Assembly (NCBI GenBank): GCA_028821405.1
Contig: JAPPGK010000019.1
Location: 32,988-96,987 of the forward strand
Direction of reading: 5' to 3'
DNA from: Gammaproteobacteria bacterium
Lineage (GTDB): Bacteria; Pseudomonadota; Gammaproteobacteria; Pseudomonadales; Azotimanducaceae
Length of the DNA: 64,000 bases
The translations under genes and the position numbers were made by a program. A model generated the notes under the pieces. The model saw only the letters and a program-made list of their open reading frames with translations. It did not search any database and was not told the origin of the DNA. This document shows, piece by piece, positions 26,871 through 35,153 of this stretch; the first letter of the stretch is position 1, and the number at the start of each line of letters is the position of its first letter.

Positions 26871-28343
26871 TCAGTACTCGGTTTCGACGACTCGGAATCG
26901 AAGGTTCGGAAGTTGCGCGATCGCGGTCAGGGCACCGTCGCTCGGCAGCGGGAAATGCGTCGCCCCGATTCGGGTCTCGCCCCAGGTTGGATCCACGCCG
27001 CGCCAGGCGCCTCGGATGGCGACCTCGTTCCAGGCGTGCAGCGCGAATGCCTGCGACTCGCCGAGGTATGCGAGACCGATGACGGTGCGCGCGGGCAAGC
27101 CTGCGGCCCGTGCCAAGGTCGTGTAGAGGTCCGCGAATTCGGTGCAGTCACCGCTCCCGTCGCGGATGGTGTCGGATACGGTACGTCCCCCGGCGGTATC
27201 GCGGTAGCGCAGGTGGTGGTGCACGAACAGGGTCAGCGCGTTGGCCTTCTCGCGCGGGTCCTGGAGCGCTCCCACGGCGCGGCTTGCCAAGTCGTGGACG
27301 ACGGGAGCATTGGCGGGATAGTTGACCGTTGCTGCGCTGGCCGCAACGAGTTCGGCGTGGGTCGCCGGTCTCATCGGGTCGGCTTCGGCCGAGAGCATGG
27401 TGGCGCCCGGCGCTCCCGCCCAGTCGATGGCGCCGCCGTCCCTGTCGTCGAGGGCAATGACCAGGCGCGTCAGGGCCTGGGGATTCCTTATCGGCCGGTC
27501 CACTTCGACGCGGTGTCGAGCCGATGCGAAAAGGGAAGGGGTCTGCTCCCAGATGCGAGCGGTGGCTTCATCCTTGACGCGGTGCAGGCTGACGAGGTCA
27601 CCGGAGTCCATGCGCAACGGTGCAAGGTCGTCTCCCATGCGGATTCGGGTGGGGCCGGATGCCGCCGCCGCAGCCCGGGCCTCCTTGGCGACCTCGAACT
27701 CGCCGGCGTCGCTTAAGAGGACGCGCCAGCGGTCGGTGGCGATCGACAAGCTGTCGAAGTCGACCGAGCGGGCGGCGCGCACCTCCCCGGGTTCCGGTGC
27801 CTCGGTCGCCAACCAACGTTCCACGGCCAGGTAGTCGCCCAGTTCCAGGTCCGAGTCGGCGTCGAGGGACCGGGACGATCCCGATTCGACGATCTCCGCC
27901 CGGTTGTCGGCGATGACGACCCGACGCTTGCCTTTCGTCGACGCGTGTTCCGCCCGAATCAGTCGGTGAGGTGAGCGGCGGTCGAAGACGAGTCGGTCCT
28001 CGATTCGGGAATCGACGTCGTCGTCGAGTTTGAAGTGCAGCGTGCCGCGGAACTCGAAATCGCCGTCGTCGGTGCGTCCGGCCTCGGATCGGTAGTGTCC
28101 GATGGGCGTGTGCCGGAACGTGACCGCATACCAGCGTTCGCCGGCGAGTTGCGCCGCCACGTCGGCATCGGTCGTTGCCGGACGGAACTGCCAGATCGTG
28201 GCTGCGGCGACGATAAGGGCCAATGTCGCCAGTCCGCCGCCGATGATGCTGGCCGCGATTCCGAGCCGCCGTGGCGCAAAGGCCAAAGGGCGCCCGGTCT
28301 TGCGGGTCACGCGTCTGCCCGTTGGCGCGGGTCTCCATTGCAT
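26871..28343 (-). CDS. Membrane-anchored transglutaminase-like protein
   Basis: The 490-residue protein has a membrane segment at about residues 27-50 (GIAASIIGGGLATLALIVAA), a long extracytoplasmic region, and a C-terminal transglutaminase-like domain. The triad is visible as GSGDCTEFADLY (Cys), HAWNEV (His) and GVDPTWGETR (Asp). The domain is likely a cysteine peptidase or cross-linking enzyme at the cell envelope; the family function is broad. The first 50 bases at and before its start resemble those of the Uma2-type gene at 52880-52929. It is encoded upstream of the NADP oxidoreductase with a gap of 79 bases. Confidence 0.85.
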   Translation of the reverse strand: MQWRPAPTGRRVTRKTGRPLAFAPRRLGIAASIIGGGLATLALIVAAATIWQFRPATTDADVAAQLAGERWYAVTFRHTPIGHYRSEAGRTDDGDFEFRGTLHFKLDDDVDSRIEDRLVFDRRSPHRLIRAEHASTKGKRRVVIADNRAEIVESGSSRSLDADSDLELGDYLAVERWLATEAPEPGEVRAARSVDFDSLSIATDRWRVLLSDAGEFEVAKEARAAAAASGPTRIRMGDDLAPLRMDSGDLVSLHRVKDEATARIWEQTPSLFASARHRVEVDRPIRNPQALTRLVIALDDRDGGAIDWAGAPGATMLSAEADPMRPATHAELVAASAATVNYPANAPVVHDLASRAVGALQDPREKANALTLFVHHHLRYRDTAGGRTVSDTIRDGSGDCTEFADLYTTLARAAGLPARTVIGLAYLGESQAFALHAWNEVAIRGAWRGVDPTWGETRIGATHFPLPSDGALTAIAQLPNLRFRVVETEY

Positions 28344-28395
28344 GATCGCAACGTATCACAATGGGCTCGGACCCGGTGGGGACACCGTGGTTTCG

Positions 28396-29172
28396 CTACC
28401 CGGATTCGATGAACGAACCGCTCTTGATCCGCCAATCGTCGCCCTCGATCCTCACGAGGTAGATTCCGCTCAGGGAACGCCCCGACCGTTTCGCTTCGAA
28501 GGCGACCGTCGCCCCCGTAGGACCCGCTTGAAGCGTCCGCGTACACCGCAGCTGGACTGGTCTTTCGGGCAGACGGCATCGCAGGTGTGCTGCATCGGTG
28601 AACGTTTGGACACGCCCCGGATGAATCACCAGGTAGGGATAGTGGAAGTGTCCCGAACAGGCGGCATTGTCGGTACCGGCCGATGCCAATGCCTCGGCGA
28701 CGATGTTCTCCGCATTCCGCGCATTGGCGCCGAAGCCCGTGTCGCCGCGTTCGCCGGACGCGGTCGGGTCGGGCGTGGGTCCGTCGAGGTGCTGATCGAT
28801 TCCATACCGGGACTGCATGCCCCAGTGACCATCCACATCGGTCGCGATGTACGTCACCCGGTTGGAAATGATCGGTTGGTCATCCTTGGTGTAGCGGGTC
28901 CACCCGCCCACAAGATGCACCTTGTTCGGCGCAACGTGCAGGATTTCCGGTTCGACGCCGGCGGTGTGGTCCCACCCCATTGCCAAGAGACCCTCGAAGG
29001 AGTTGTTGCGTGCATGGGTTCTCGCATCCGGGACGACACCCGCCCAGCCGCGGGCGGAAACGCGAACGTGGGGAAAGTTCAACGTCTCGGTGAACTTCTG
29101 GGAATCGCGGCTATTGGTACCTTCGAAGAAGCGCCAGTACGCGTCAAGCGCTTGCGTCTCCGGGTCGGACAT
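28396..29172 (-). CDS. NTF2-like (SnoaL-type) protein, two tandem domains
   Basis: The 258-residue product reads as two NTF2-like alpha+beta barrels: the first from QALDAYWRFFEGTNSRDSQKF to about residue 125, the second from about residue 150 (NAENIVAEALASAGTDN) to GIYLVRIEGDDWRIKSGSFIESG, which is a typical end of the fold. The start is ATG 29170-29172 (MSDPETQ), where the recognisable domain begins; the frame is open a further 38 codons with no domain content. NTF2-like proteins serve as small enzymes or ligand-binding partners, so no specific role is given. It lies 52 bases upstream of the transglutaminase-like gene. Confidence 0.72.
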   Translation of the reverse strand: MSDPETQALDAYWRFFEGTNSRDSQKFTETLNFPHVRVSARGWAGVVPDARTHARNNSFEGLLAMGWDHTAGVEPEILHVAPNKVHLVGGWTRYTKDDQPIISNRVTYIATDVDGHWGMQSRYGIDQHLDGPTPDPTASGERGDTGFGANARNAENIVAEALASAGTDNAACSGHFHYPYLVIHPGRVQTFTDAAHLRCRLPERPVQLRCTRTLQAGPTGATVAFEAKRSGRSLSGIYLVRIEGDDWRIKSGSFIESG

Positions 29173-29334
29173 ACCGGTTGGATCGACAAGGAACGTCCGG
29201 CAAGCGTAGCGGGCGCGTACCGAGGTCGAGCCAAGCGCTACGGATGCCGGATTGCTCCTTGGGGAGTTTCCGGACCCCCGGGCCAAGCCCTACCGGTACA
29301 ATGTCTCGTTTTGCGCAGACGGCTGCCGATCGGG

Positions 29335-30981
29335 ATGGCCGAAGACCTTCGGGATTTCATCCGACATCGCATTCGCGACGACCTGCGTACCGCCGCGGTC
29401 GAACGCGTGGTCACCCGTTTCCCGCCGGAGCCGAACGGCTTCCTGCACATCGGACACGCCAAGTCCATCTGCCTGAACTTCGGTGTCGCGCAGGAGTTCG
29501 GCGGCACAACGTACCTCCGCTACGACGACACCAACCCGCTGCGCGAGAGCGATGAGTTCGTCGAGGCCATCCAGCGCGACATCGATTGGCTGGGCTTCGA
29601 TTGGGAGGGACCGACCTTCGCGTCGGACTACTTCGAGCAACTCTACGAGTTCGCGGAGCAGTTGATCGAGCGGGGCAAGGCGTTTGTCTGCAGTCTGCCG
29701 GCCGACGAGATCCGGGCCACCCGGGGCACGCTGACCGATCCCGGCACGGATAGCCCGTATCGAGACCGGACGGTGGCCGAGAACCTGGACCTGTTCCGTC
29801 GCATGCGTGCCGGCGAGTTTCCCGACGGCAGCCACGTGCTCCGCGCCAGGATCGACATGGCGTCCCCCAACGTCAACATGCGGGATCCCGTCATCTACCG
29901 CATCCGGCACGCCACCCATCATCGCACCGGCGACGCCTGGTGCATCTATCCCATGTACGACTTCACACACTGCATCTGCGATGCGCTGGAGGGTATCTCG
30001 CATTCGCTGTGCACCTTGGAGTTCGAGGACCACCGTCCGCTCTACGACTGGGTTCTCGACAACATCGCCATCAACTACCACCCGCCGCAGATCGAGTTCT
30101 CGCGCCTGAGCCTGGAATACACCGTGATGTCGAAGCGGCTGTTCTCGGCCTTGGTGGACGACGGTCACGTCATGGGCTGGGACGATCCGCGCATGCCAAC
30201 GCTCGCGGGCATGCGCCGACGAGGCTACCCCGCAGGGGCGATCCGGGAGTTCTGCCGACGCATCGGCGTGACCAAGTCCGATGGCACGGTGGAATACGAG
30301 TTTCTCGAGTTCTGCGTGCGCCGCGACCTGGCGGCCGCCGCGCCCCGGGCGATGGCGGTACTCGACCCGTTGCGCGTGGTGTTGACGAACTACGAGAGCG
30401 ACGGCGAGACCCTTGCCGCCCCCTGGCATCCCCAGCAACCGGAACGGGGCAGCCGGGACATGGCGTTCTCGAAGACGCTGTACATCGAGCGAGACGACTT
30501 CTCGGAGAACCCGCCCAGCAAGTACCGGCGCCTGGTGCCGGGGGGCATGGTTCGCCTGCGCTATGGCTACATCATCGTCTGCGAGGACGTGGTCAAGAAC
30601 ATCAGCGGCGAAGTCGAGGAACTGCGTTGCCGCTACGTGCCGGCGTCCAAGAGCGGCAACGACACCAGCGGACTCAAGCCGAAGGGGGTGATCCACTGGG
30701 TGGAGGCGGAGTCCGCGGTCGCGGCGGATGTGCGCCTCTTCGAGCGACTATTCACCGATCCGCGTCCTGGTTCGGCGGACTTCGCCGACACCCTGAACCC
30801 GGACTCGATGCGTGTGGCGAGGGCAATGGTCGAACCCGCCGTCGTTGCCAGCGACGATGCGTGCTTCCAGTTCGAGCGCACCGGCTATTTCGTCAAGGAC
30901 AACCGGGACTACCGGCCCGGGGCGGCGGTGTTCAACCGCACGGTCTCGCTGCGCGACAGCTACCGTCCGGAGACGCGTTGA
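29335..30981 (+). CDS. glnS: Glutaminyl-tRNA synthetase
   Basis: The 548-residue enzyme is close to the usual 554. Class I signatures are present: PEPNGFLHIGHAKSI (HIGH motif) near residue 30 and YTVMSKR (KMSKS-like) near residue 265. Other GlnRS features include TYLRYDDTNP, the active-site region YPMYDFTHCICDALEGISHS, and the C-terminal anticodon-binding beta-barrels ending in FNRTVSLRDSY. It charges tRNA-Gln directly, which fits a gamma- or betaproteobacterium. The start is ATG 29335 (MAEDLRDF); the frame is open far upstream, but that stretch is antisense to the NTF2-like and transglutaminase genes. The stop overlaps the next gene's ATG by one base. Confidence 0.96.
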   Translation: MAEDLRDFIRHRIRDDLRTAAVERVVTRFPPEPNGFLHIGHAKSICLNFGVAQEFGGTTYLRYDDTNPLRESDEFVEAIQRDIDWLGFDWEGPTFASDYFEQLYEFAEQLIERGKAFVCSLPADEIRATRGTLTDPGTDSPYRDRTVAENLDLFRRMRAGEFPDGSHVLRARIDMASPNVNMRDPVIYRIRHATHHRTGDAWCIYPMYDFTHCICDALEGISHSLCTLEFEDHRPLYDWVLDNIAINYHPPQIEFSRLSLEYTVMSKRLFSALVDDGHVMGWDDPRMPTLAGMRRRGYPAGAIREFCRRIGVTKSDGTVEYEFLEFCVRRDLAAAAPRAMAVLDPLRVVLTNYESDGETLAAPWHPQQPERGSRDMAFSKTLYIERDDFSENPPSKYRRLVPGGMVRLRYGYIIVCEDVVKNISGEVEELRCRYVPASKSGNDTSGLKPKGVIHWVEAESAVAADVRLFERLFTDPRPGSADFADTLNPDSMRVARAMVEPAVVASDDACFQFERTGYFVKDNRDYRPGAAVFNRTVSLRDSYRPETR

Positions 30982-31895
30982 TGGTGGTGCGGGCCGACGT
31001 GGTCGCGGCGGCGCACCGTATAGAGGGACGCGTTCACCGCACGCCGGTGCTCACCAGCCGAGCCCTCGACGCCATGCTTGGCGTCGAACTCCGTTTCAAG
31101 TGCGAGAACTTTCAACGCGTCGGGGCGTTCAAGATGCGCGGCGCGACAAACGCGGTCCGTTCGCTGTCACGGGATGTGGAGATCGTCGCCACGCACTCGT
31201 CGGGTAACCATGGTGCGGCGTTGGCGCTGGCGGCTGCGGAAGCCGGTTTGTCCGCCATCATCGTCGTTCCCCGGGACGCCAGGCCATCGAAGCGTGCCAG
31301 CATCGAACGCTACGGTGCCGAAATCGTCGACTGCGAGCCGACGCTGGCAGACCGCGAGTCAACCCTCGAAGAGGTGTGCCGGCGGACCGGCGCCACGTTC
31401 GTGCCTCCCTACGATGACGAGCGCATCATCGCCGGCGCGGGCACGGCCGCGTTGGAGCTGCTGGAGGAATGCCCGGGCCTCGATCAGGTGTGGGTTCCCG
31501 TGGGGGGTGGCGGTCTCGCCGCCGGTACGGTAGCCGCCATGGATGGCACCGCGGACGTCGTTCTTGCCGAGCCGGAGCTGGCCGGCGATGCCAAGCTCTC
31601 TCTGGCGACCGGCGTCCGCCACGATGCACTTCCGCCAAGAACCGTCGCCGACGGGTTGCGAACGGCTTTGGGTAGACGGAACTTCGCGATTCTCCGCAAC
31701 GCCGGAGTCCGCGTGTACTTGGCATCGGAAGTGGACATCCGGCTCTGGACGGGCCGAATCGCGGAGATCATGAAAATCGTCGTCGAACCTTCGGCCGCGG
31801 TGACATTGGCCGCGATGGCGGGCAATCCCGGTGTCGCGACGGGCACGGTCGGCGTCGTACTGAGCGGCGGCAACGCGCTACCGGAGGCTCCTTGA
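30981..31895 (+). CDS. PLP-dependent serine/threonine dehydratase or serine racemase-like enzyme
   Basis: The 304-residue protein is a fold-type II PLP enzyme. The Schiff-base Lys is in VGAFKMRGA, the phosphate-interacting region is HSSGNHGAALA and the glycine loop is VGGGGLAAG. It lacks the C-terminal ACT domain of biosynthetic IlvA and has the short length of catabolic threonine dehydratases, serine racemases and hydroxyaspartate dehydratases. It overlaps glnS by one base and the PdxA-like gene by one base, so all three are probably translated from one mRNA. The neighbouring PdxA2-like dehydrogenase makes a hydroxy-amino-acid or threonate catabolic link possible. Confidence 0.88.
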   Translation: MVVRADVVAAAHRIEGRVHRTPVLTSRALDAMLGVELRFKCENFQRVGAFKMRGATNAVRSLSRDVEIVATHSSGNHGAALALAAAEAGLSAIIVVPRDARPSKRASIERYGAEIVDCEPTLADRESTLEEVCRRTGATFVPPYDDERIIAGAGTAALELLEECPGLDQVWVPVGGGGLAAGTVAAMDGTADVVLAEPELAGDAKLSLATGVRHDALPPRTVADGLRTALGRRNFAILRNAGVRVYLASEVDIRLWTGRIAEIMKIVVEPSAAVTLAAMAGNPGVATGTVGVVLSGGNALPEAP

Positions 31896-32860
31896 TGCGC
31901 ATGGCGGTCACCATGGGCGATGCCGGCGGTGTTGGTCCCGAGATCTTGCTGCGGCGATTCGCCGCGGGGCAGCTCGGCGACGACGTTGTGGTCTACGGTG
32001 ACGCCGCGATACTCGCAAGGGGCGCGGACCTGCTTGGTCTTCGCGTACCGATCAACCCCATCCCGGCACCCGAGGGTGTCGAGGCGTCGACCCTGAACGT
32101 CGTCGATCTCGGCAGGCTGGAGGGGGGCGATCTGACGCCCGGGGTTGTGAACCCGAAGGCGGGCGCGGCGGCTCGGGACTACGTCGAACGGGCGACGCGT
32201 GATGCCCTCGCAGGCGAGGTCGCCGGCGTCGTCACGTTGCCGATCAACAAGGAGGCCACGCGTGCGACGACACCGGGATTCGTGGGCCACACGGAATTCA
32301 TCGCCGGTCTCTGCGGCGTGAGCGACTACGCGATGATGCTCGCCACGGACAAGGTCGCGGTGGCCCACGTCAGCGCGCATGTTTCCCTGCTCGAGGCGAT
32401 CCGCGCCGTGTCCGCACAGCGGATTGGCACGGTTGTCCGACTGACGCACGAAACGCTCAGCCGCCTCCACGATGGTCCCCGCATCGCCGTCTGCGGACTG
32501 AACCCACACGCGGGCGAGCAGGGCCTGTTCGGCACGCAGGATGTCGAGATCATCAGCCCGGCGGTTGCGGCCGCCCGTGCGGCTGGATTCGATGTCTCCG
32601 GACCCCACCCCGCGGATACGGTCTTCCACCAGGCGATCCACCAAGATCGCTTCGACGCGATCATCTGCATGTACCACGACCAGGGACACGCGCCGATAAA
32701 GCTCATGAGTTTCGAGTCGGCGGTGAACGTCACCATCGGCTTTCCGATCATCCGCACGTCGGTGGACCACGGTACGGCCTTCGACATTGCCTGGCAGGGC
32801 AAGGCATTCACCGCCTCGCTCAAGGCGGCGTTGAACTTGGCCTGGCGGCTCAAGAAATGA
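31895..32860 (+). CDS. 4-phospho-hydroxyacid dehydrogenase of the PdxA family (PdxA2-like)
   Basis: The 321-residue NAD-dependent enzyme has the PdxA plan: TMGDAGGVGPEI, GHTEFIAGLCGV, GLNPHAGEQGLFG and CMYHDQGHAPIKLM hold the metal and substrate residues. The sequence HDQGHAPIK, in place of the HDQVLTPFK-like form of biosynthetic PdxA, is typical of PdxA2 proteins, which act on D-threonate or D-erythronate 4-phosphate. A kinase of the DUF1537 type is the usual partner but is absent from the window. GGAGG lies before the ATG 31895. A role in vitamin B6 synthesis is the alternative; the motif argues against it. Confidence 0.87.
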   Translation: MRMAVTMGDAGGVGPEILLRRFAAGQLGDDVVVYGDAAILARGADLLGLRVPINPIPAPEGVEASTLNVVDLGRLEGGDLTPGVVNPKAGAAARDYVERATRDALAGEVAGVVTLPINKEATRATTPGFVGHTEFIAGLCGVSDYAMMLATDKVAVAHVSAHVSLLEAIRAVSAQRIGTVVRLTHETLSRLHDGPRIAVCGLNPHAGEQGLFGTQDVEIISPAVAAARAAGFDVSGPHPADTVFHQAIHQDRFDAIICMYHDQGHAPIKLMSFESAVNVTIGFPIIRTSVDHGTAFDIAWQGKAFTASLKAALNLAWRLKK

Positions 32861-32868
32861 CTTGGGCA

Positions 32869-32885
32869 ACGGCCACAGAGGCCGT
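32869..32885. terminator. Hairpin between convergent pdxA2-like and response-regulator genes
   Basis: ACGGCC (32869-32874) pairs with GGCCGT (32880-32885) around ACAGA, 8 bases after the stop of the PdxA-like gene. No T-run follows, so it may slow rather than end transcription. Confidence 0.4.
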
Positions 32886-32969
32886 CGCGTGGCGGCACCG
32901 CCTCTCGCCCCAGCCCAACCCGCCCTAGGTGCGAGTTGAGTCTTGTGGTGAATGGCGGGAGTCGGCCGA

Positions 32970-33677
32970 TCAACGCGGCTCGGTTGCTCGGACCTCCTGC
33001 AATCTATAGCCCACGCCGCGCACGACGTGGATCGCCACGGCGGTGTTGTGCCGGGCGAGTCGCTTGCGCAGTCGCGACACGTGCGACTCCAGGGTGTTTG
33101 ATTGGATCAGGTCGTCGTAGCCGTACATGGACGCGTCCAAGGCCTCGCGGGTGACCACGCCTCCCGGCCGCTCCATCAGGCGTCTCAGCAGCGCCAATTC
33201 CCGGCGCGGAATGGCGATCGGTGTGTCCTCGCTGCCGTCGTGGCGCAAAGCGCTGACTTCCCCGTTGTCCCAGTTGAGACCCAGGCGCCCGAACGTGGTC
33301 ATCCGCGGCAGCGCCCCAAGCGGTCGACGTCCGAGGGCCCGGATTCTCGCGCACAGCTCGGTGGGTTCGAAGGGCTTTGCCAGGTAGTCGTCGGCGCCGA
33401 GATCCAATCCCTCAACACGGTGGTTGGGGTCACTCAGCCCCGACAGGACGAGGTAGCGCGTCCGCACCCCCTGTTCCCGTGCCGACGAGATCAGTTCGGT
33501 GCCTTCCCCGTCCGGCAACAGCCGATCGAGCAGAATGATGTCATAGGGGTTGTCGGTGATCGCGGTCTTGGCCATGCGCAGCGAGTTCGCAGGGTCGACG
33601 ACATGTCCTTCCTTGCGGAGCAGGAGACACAGGACCTTCGCGAGGTTCGGGTCGTCTTCGACGACCAGGATTCTCAC
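32970..33677 (-). CDS. OmpR-family response regulator (orphan)
   Basis: The 235-residue protein has a receiver domain and a winged-helix DNA-binding domain. In the receiver, RILVVEDDPNLAKVL gives the acidic pocket, IILLDRLLPDGEG the phospho-acceptor Asp and YLAKPFEPTEL the conserved Lys. The DNA-binding end is SNTLESHVSRLRKRL, then VRGVGYRL. GTG 33675-33677 is used as start because it begins exactly at the receiver; the longer frame is a Pro/Arg-rich stretch. No histidine kinase gene lies within reach in this window, so the partner is elsewhere. It could control the adjacent genes, but there is no direct evidence. Confidence 0.9.
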   Translation of the reverse strand: MRILVVEDDPNLAKVLCLLLRKEGHVVDPANSLRMAKTAITDNPYDIILLDRLLPDGEGTELISSAREQGVRTRYLVLSGLSDPNHRVEGLDLGADDYLAKPFEPTELCARIRALGRRPLGALPRMTTFGRLGLNWDNGEVSALRHDGSEDTPIAIPRRELALLRRLMERPGGVVTREALDASMYGYDDLIQSNTLESHVSRLRKRLARHNTAVAIHVVRGVGYRLQEVRATEPR

Positions 33678-33717
33678 GCCGGCAATCCCATCGGGCGTCG
33701 GTCCTGGCGGGTGCCTC

Positions 33718-33740
33718 GGGCGGGGACAAGCCCCGTGCCC
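33718..33740. repeat. ACAAG stem-loop upstream of the response regulator
   Basis: CGGGG (33721-33725) pairs with CCCCG (33731-33735) around ACAAG; flanking GGGC and GCCC can extend the stem with a bulge. It is a single member of the dispersed family and lies in the 293-base gap between the divergent response-regulator and TlpA-like genes. The rest of that gap shows only the ribosome-binding site AGGAGG (33960-33965). Confidence 0.5.
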
Positions 33741-33970
33741 AGGGGCCCGCTCACACGGTTGCCGGAATTGGGGGTCGATGGTGGCGGCCTGTTCATCTTC
33801 GATGACCCTGACGGATTTGCCTTGCGGCAATATTACGTGCTAGGTCATTCGGGATGGGAATCGGCGACAGTCGCAACGGATAGGGTGAGCGCTGCGAAGG
33901 TCCGTGGGCTACAATCCTCGTCAGCATCCACCTTCCCGTAGACAGGTCGCAACCGAATCAGGAGGCATTC

Positions 33971-35020
33971 ATGACCGCGAACGTGGTTGACCGGTTGGCT
34001 GGTTTTTCGGGGACAGTCCTGGCGCTCGGCACCTTGCTGGCGACTTCGGGTCTTGCCGAAACGCTCGAAACGGAGGTAATGGCCGTAGGGCTCGATGCCT
34101 ACGAGGGCGAGTTGATCGAATTCGGCTACGCGGACCCGAGGCAAGCCGGGGGTTTCGAGGTGTTGGATCTCGCCCTGATCGAAGACGGCGCGGCAACATT
34201 GCGGGCGTCGTTGGCGGCCCCGCTTGGGGCCGAGTTCGTGGTCGTTGCCGACGACGGGCCGCGGGCACATGGCATCGTCGAACCCGGCGGCCGGCACGAG
34301 ATTACCGCCGACGGTCCGGCCATGGCGTTCTCGGGAGGCGATTACCAAGCGCTGATCGAAACGGTGGGGGAGGACGAGACCGGGGCCGAACGCTTACGCG
34401 ACATCTACCGTACACACGAAGATCCCTTGGCCCGTGTATTGGCCCTGCGCCGTGCCTGGAAGGATCGGACCGGTGCCTGGCGGGAGACAGAGGACTCCGA
34501 GCAACTGGCCGTGCTGGCGGAACTCGACGACGCGCTCGGCGACAATCTCACCGTCGACCTCATCAACGCCGTCATCGACAGCCGCGACGAGGCGAGCGCG
34601 AAGGCGATACGCGATTTCACGGCGTTCAACCTGGCGGGCGAAGAGGTGCGCTTGCGCGACGTGCTGCGCGACAACAGGTACACGCTCGTGGAGTTCTGGG
34701 CGTCGTGGTGCGGCCCGTGCATCGCCGAGATTCCTCACCTCAAGGAAGCCTACGAGCGATTCCGCGAGCGCGGCTTCGAGATACTGGCCGTGAACCTCGA
34801 CGACGAACCCGAGGATTGGCGCGTTGCGTCGGAGGAGGATTACGCCATCAATTGGCTGAACGTATCCGACAACCAGGCGTTCGGAAGTCCCGTCGCCAAG
34901 CTGTACCGGGTCAAGGCGATACCGGCGAACTTCCTAGTATCCACCGAAGGCGACACCGTAGCGCGGCACTTGCGCGGCACGAACGTGTCCGACACATTGG
35001 CAGGTCTGCTCGGCGAGTAG
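33971..35020 (+). CDS. TlpA-like periplasmic thioredoxin-fold protein
   Basis: The 349-residue protein has a signal peptide (VLALGTLLATSGLA), an N-terminal region of about 190 residues with the beta-rich look of DUF4369-type domains found in TlpA relatives, and a C-terminal thioredoxin domain with the redox motif WASWCGPC and the cis-Pro region KAIPANFLVS. It should reduce or shuffle disulfides or act in cytochrome maturation in the periplasm. AGGAGG precedes the ATG by 5 bases. It lies 133 bases upstream of the first giant TPR gene on the same strand, so it may be linked to that system. Confidence 0.88.
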   Translation: MTANVVDRLAGFSGTVLALGTLLATSGLAETLETEVMAVGLDAYEGELIEFGYADPRQAGGFEVLDLALIEDGAATLRASLAAPLGAEFVVVADDGPRAHGIVEPGGRHEITADGPAMAFSGGDYQALIETVGEDETGAERLRDIYRTHEDPLARVLALRRAWKDRTGAWRETEDSEQLAVLAELDDALGDNLTVDLINAVIDSRDEASAKAIRDFTAFNLAGEEVRLRDVLRDNRYTLVEFWASWCGPCIAEIPHLKEAYERFRERGFEILAVNLDDEPEDWRVASEEDYAINWLNVSDNQAFGSPVAKLYRVKAIPANFLVSTEGDTVARHLRGTNVSDTLAGLLGE

Positions 35021-35083
35021 TTCGTCCCAACGAGGAACTTCGTCCCTTCCTCGTGGTGCCGGGAACTTGCTCGACGAGGCATG

Positions 35084-35108
35084 CGTAGCGGCGACCCTTG
35101 CGGTCGCC
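35084..35108. repeat. Stem-loop of the (A/G)CAAG family, upstream of the first giant TPR gene
   Basis: CGTAGCGGCGA (35084-35094) is one base from the family end. GGCGACC (35090-35096) pairs with GGTCGCC (35102-35108) around CTTGC, the complement of GCAAG. It sits in the 133-base gap between the TlpA-like and giant TPR genes and may separate them transcriptionally. Confidence 0.55.
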
Positions 35109-35153
35109 CGCACGGACGGCAAGCCCGCGTCTATCCGCGGGAAGGGCGCTAGT

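Noticed and set aside
28102..29334. Upstream extension of the glnS frame by 411 codons
   Set aside because: The extension is antisense to the NTF2-like and transglutaminase genes and has no domain; GlnRS of normal length starts at 29335.
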